Origin: Bifidobacterium miconisargentati
Lineage (GTDB): Bacteria > Actinomycetota > Actinomycetes > Actinomycetales > Bifidobacteriaceae
Direction of reading: 5' to 3'
Assembly (NCBI RefSeq): GCF_019331675.1
Contig: NZ_JAHBBJ010000001.1
Coordinates: 124,001-188,000 of the forward strand
Length of the DNA stretch: 64,000 bases
Shown here: in pieces, positions 61,446-64,000 of the stretch
How the letters are laid out: each line of letters begins with the position of its first letter
Numbering within the stretch: the stretch's first letter is position 1
Notes under the pieces: generated by a model
Told to the model about the DNA's origin: nothing
Seen by the model: only the letters and a program-made list of their open reading frames with translations
Databases searched by the model: none
Position numbers and translations under genes: made by a program

Positions 61446-61534
61446 TGCGGATGGTTATGGGATGTGCCGTAAGACCGTAGGCTTGGCCGAACGGCCTTGA
61501 GTGTGTCGCACGGCACATCCCATAACCATCCGCA
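61446..61534. repeat. long hairpin element B upstream of terC
   Basis: Perfect 25-base arms (61446-61470 and 61510-61534) enclose a 39-base loop. Read on the minus strand, the loop opens with CGACACACTCAAGGCCGTTC, nearly the same as element A. The stems of A and B are unrelated except for a TGTGC near the loop. Confidence 0.85.
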
Positions 61535-61559
61535 GGCCAACCGTCACGGAACCGAGAAT

Positions 61560-63671
61560 CTACTTGTTCGCCTCGGTCATTTGGCGGAGTTCCTTTTTGA
61601 GGTCGCGGATCTCGTCGCGCAGACGGGCGGCGAGCTCAAACTGGAGCTGTTCGGCGGCGGTGTGCATCTGCTCGGAGAGCTGGCGGATGAGGTCGGCCAG
61701 GTCCTGCGCCGGCAGTCCGGCCTTGAGAATCTCCTCGTGGCGCTTATCCGCCTCCGCAGGGTCGAGCGTGGGCACGCCCAGATGCGTGTTGCCTGCCTTG
61801 CCGGCGTTGCGGTAGCCGCCTTCCAGCAGGGTCTGGGTGTCCACGTCCTCCTTGGCGAGCATGTCGTTGACGTCGCTGATCTTCTTGATGAGCGGCTTGG
61901 GGTCGATGTGGTGCTCCTGGTTGTACGCCATCTGCTTGGCGCGGCGGCGGTCCGTTTCGTCGATGGCCTTGCGCATAGCCTCGGTGGTCTCGTCGGCGTA
62001 CATGATCACCATGCCGGACACGTTGCGGGCCGCGCGGCCGATGGTCTGGATGAGCGAGCGGTACGAACGCAGGAAGCCTTCCTTGTCCGCGTCGAGGATA
62101 GCCACCAGGGAGACCTCGGGCAGGTCGAGGCCCTCGCGCAGCAGGTTGATGCCCACGATCACGTCGATCTTGCCTTCGCGCAGCATGCGCAGTAGTTCCA
62201 CGCGGCGCAACGTGTCCACGTCGGAGTGCAGGTACTCCACCTTGATGCCGCGTTCCAGCAGGTAGTCGGTCAGATCCTCGGCCATCTTCTTGGTGAGCGT
62301 GGTCACCAGCGCACGCTCGTTGCGGGCCACGCGCTCCTTGATTTCGGCGAGCAGGTCGTCGATCTGGCCTTCGACAGGACGCACGTCGATCTTCGGATCG
62401 AGCAGGCCGGTCGGGCGGATGATCTGCTCCACCACGCCGTCCGACAGCCCCAGCTCGTAGTCGCCGGGAGTGGCGGACAGGTATACGGTCTGGCCCACGC
62501 GCTGGAGGAATTCAGGCCATTTGAGCGGGCGGTTGTCCATTGCGGAGGGCAGACGGAAGCCGTGCTCCACCAGCGTGCGCTTGCGGGAGGCGTCGCCCTC
62601 GTACATCGCGCCGATCTGCGGCACCGTGACGTGCGATTCGTCGATGACGAGCAGGAAATCGTCGGGGAAGAAGTCGAGCAGGGTGTGCGGCGGAGTGCCA
62701 GGCGCACGACCGTCGAAATGTCGCGAATAGTTCTCCACGCCGGAGCACACGCCCACCTGAGTGAGCATTTCGAGGTCGTACGTGGTACGCATGTTGAGCC
62801 GTTGGGCCTCAAGCTCCTTGCCCTGCTTGCGCAGTTCGGCCACGCGCTCGTCCAGCTCCTCGCGGATGGTCTTGAGCGCGCGTTCCATGCGTGCGGGACC
62901 GGCCACGTAATGGGATGCCGGGAAGATGTGGACCTCGGTCTCGTGGGCGATCTCGTCGCCGGTCAACGGATGGAGGGTGGAGATGCGGTCGATCTCGTCG
63001 CCGAAGAACTCGATGCGCACGGCCAGTTCCTCGTACACGGGGATGATTTCGACCGTATCGCCTCGCACGCGGAAGGTGCCACGGGTGAAGGCGATGTCGT
63101 TGCGCTTGTACTGCATGGCCACGAACTGGCGCAGCAGGTCGTCGCGGTTGATTTCCTGGCCTTCCTTGAGGAAGAGCATGCGGCCGGCGTATTCCTCCGG
63201 CGTACCGAGACCGTAGATGCAGGAGACGGTGGCCACCACCACGCAGTCGCGCCGGGTGAGCAGGTTCGCGGTGGCCTGGTGGCGCAGTCGCTCCACATCG
63301 TCGTTGATGTTGGAGTCCTTCTCGATGTACGTGTCCGTCTGCGGGATGTACGCTTCGGGCTGGTAGTAGTCGTAGTAGGAGACGAAATAGCTCACGGCGT
63401 TGTCCGGCATGAGCTCGCGGAATTCGGCGCACAGCTGCGCGGCCAAGGTCTTGTTGGGCTCGATGATGAGGGTCGGGCGCTGCAGCTTCTCGATGAGCCA
63501 GGCGGTGGTGGCCGTCTTGCCGGTGCCGGTGGCGCCCATGAGCACCACGTCGTTCTCGCCGTTCTCGATGCGTTCGGCGAGTTCGGCGATGGCCTGCGGC
63601 TGGTCGCCGGACGGCTTATACGGTGACTTGACGACGAAGGGCCGGTCGGCGCGCTCGATATTGAATCCCAT
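61560..63671 (-). CDS. uvrB: excinuclease ABC subunit B
   Basis: The damage-verifying helicase of nucleotide excision repair. The ATG at 63671 ([20 protein letters not shown]) matches the usual start, giving 703 aa; an ATG ten codons upstream is possible. Motifs are Walker A GATGTGKT, the β-hairpin [16 protein letters not shown]-like [21 protein letters not shown] and a C-terminal UVR domain ([16 protein letters not shown]). Confidence 0.96.
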   Translation of the reverse strand: MGFNIERADRPFVVKSPYKPSGDQPQAIAELAERIENGENDVVLMGATGTGKTATTAWLIEKLQRPTLIIEPNKTLAAQLCAEFRELMPDNAVSYFVSYYDYYQPEAYIPQTDTYIEKDSNINDDVERLRHQATANLLTRRDCVVVATVSCIYGLGTPEEYAGRMLFLKEGQEINRDDLLRQFVAMQYKRNDIAFTRGTFRVRGDTVEIIPVYEELAVRIEFFGDEIDRISTLHPLTGDEIAHETEVHIFPASHYVAGPARMERALKTIREELDERVAELRKQGKELEAQRLNMRTTYDLEMLTQVGVCSGVENYSRHFDGRAPGTPPHTLLDFFPDDFLLVIDESHVTVPQIGAMYEGDASRKRTLVEHGFRLPSAMDNRPLKWPEFLQRVGQTVYLSATPGDYELGLSDGVVEQIIRPTGLLDPKIDVRPVEGQIDDLLAEIKERVARNERALVTTLTKKMAEDLTDYLLERGIKVEYLHSDVDTLRRVELLRMLREGKIDVIVGINLLREGLDLPEVSLVAILDADKEGFLRSYRSLIQTIGRAARNVSGMVIMYADETTEAMRKAIDETDRRRAKQMAYNQEHHIDPKPLIKKISDVNDMLAKEDVDTQTLLEGGYRNAGKAGNTHLGVPTLDPAEADKRHEEILKAGLPAQDLADLIRQLSEQMHTAAEQLQFELAARLRDEIRDLKKELRQMTEANK

Positions 63672-63753
63672 GGGCCCTATCTTACGCGAGGCTTCGAACA
63701 TGTGTTCGTCTACTCGACCGGTGGCCGATGGCCGGTACGGCACGGCACAGCCG

Positions 63754-64000
63754 TCATCGCATGGACAAAGCCCAAACCCGGTAGAGGGCATCCGCCTGTG
63801 CCAGCATGTCCGGCAAGGGGCGCGTGGCGTCGATGACGACGTCGGCGATGGCGCGGCGGTCCTCCTCGCTCGACTGGTGAAGGATGCGGTCCCGGGCCTG
63901 TTCGCGGGTCATGCCGCGATCGGTGACCATGCGCTCGACACGCACGTCGACGGGTGCCTCGACGGTGACGATGTGGTCAAAATCAAAGGGAATCGTATTG
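63754..64000 (-). CDS. coaE: dephospho-CoA kinase, C-terminal part (cut by window end)
   Basis: The last ~82 codons of an enzyme that phosphorylates dephospho-CoA, the final step of CoA synthesis. The visible stretch [20 protein letters not shown] and [25 protein letters not shown] matches CoaE ends. The front lies beyond the window. It is upstream of uvrB on the same strand. Confidence 0.9.
   Translation of the reverse strand, partial: NTIPFDFDHIVTVEAPVDVRVERMVTDRGMTREQARDRILHQSSEEDRRAIADVVIDATRPLPDMLAQADALYRVWALSMR

Noticed and set aside
61187..61518. Short frames across the terC-uvrB gap
   Set aside because: They fall on the two hairpins and merely translate the palindromes.
1..64000. 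Search for CRISPR arrays, rRNA genes and an integrase
   Set aside because: No array of regularly spaced repeats, no rRNA and no tyrosine or serine recombinase were seen; the integrase must lie outside the window or be lost.

Overview
The window looks like the chromosome of a high-GC actinobacterium, most likely a Bifidobacterium. The reasons are the overall base composition, the actinobacterial style of pyruvate kinase and NnrD, a WhiB-like protein, sortase-assembled pili, and the housekeeping run NUDIX / pyk / TerC / uvrB / coaE. No species is claimed, and no database comparison was made.

Layout. (1) 1-17.2 kb is one half of an integrative conjugative element (ICE). A plus-strand operon holds a partial unknown gene, a cysteine-less NrdH-like protein, a possible OB-fold protein, topoisomerase III and the VirD4/TraG coupling protein. 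A facing minus-strand operon holds an orphan RelB antitoxin, a sortase, a Maff2-like small membrane protein, VirB6/TrbL, PrgI, VirB4, a lytic transglycosylase-CHAP hydrolase and two membrane proteins. Between the two operons sits an unusual multidomain nuclease at 6.2-8.1 kb. (2) 17.2-18.4 kb is an IS30-family element that abuts a decapitated nnrD. (3) 19.3-27.9 kb is a complete potassium operon, kdpFABC plus kdpDE, with an extra 30-aa peptide gene in front. (4) 28.2-31.9 kb is an IS21 element (istA, istB) flanked by two identical 534-bp 5' ends of an ISL3 transposase in inverted orientation. (5) 32.0-34.9 kb holds a TetR regulator and the K+ transporter Kup. (6) 35.1-57.5 kb is a second mobile-element segment. 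It contains a broken surface-exclusion-like LPXTG gene, a DsbA-like protein and a sortase-dependent pilus locus (two LPXTG proteins, class C sortase, FimA-like backbone). It also contains an SSB-like protein, a membrane protein and a very large LPXTG protein. These are followed by a tightly overlapping maintenance operon (HTH/replication-initiator-like protein with iteron-like repeats, WhiB-like, ParA, RHH partner and many small proteins) and divergent XRE regulators. The segment ends at the 3' side of a tRNA-Leu(CAA) gene, a classic integration site. (7) 57.8-64 kb is ordinary chromosome.

How it fits together. The two mobile segments probably belong to one ICE. The first supplies DNA transfer (coupling protein, topoisomerase, VirB4/B6 channel, wall hydrolase). 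The second supplies maintenance (Rep/ParA/RHH) and a surface coat (pili, large adhesin, surface-exclusion-like protein). The kdp-kup block lies between them with broken genes at both borders (nnrD at the IS30 edge, the surface-exclusion gene at the kup edge). This suggests either an IS-driven rearrangement that split the ICE or capture of a potassium-uptake island as cargo. No integrase and no second attachment site are visible, so the left end of the element lies outside the window or has been lost.

Most interesting: a DEDDh exonuclease / PD-(D/E)XK nuclease / zinc-ribbon fusion inside the ICE; a poly-G slip site that switches the anchoring signal of a pilus-locus protein; iteron-like repeats whose DNA is conserved across reading frames; a pair of long hairpins with different stems but a shared loop upstream of terC; and the mirror-image ISL3/IS21 structure.
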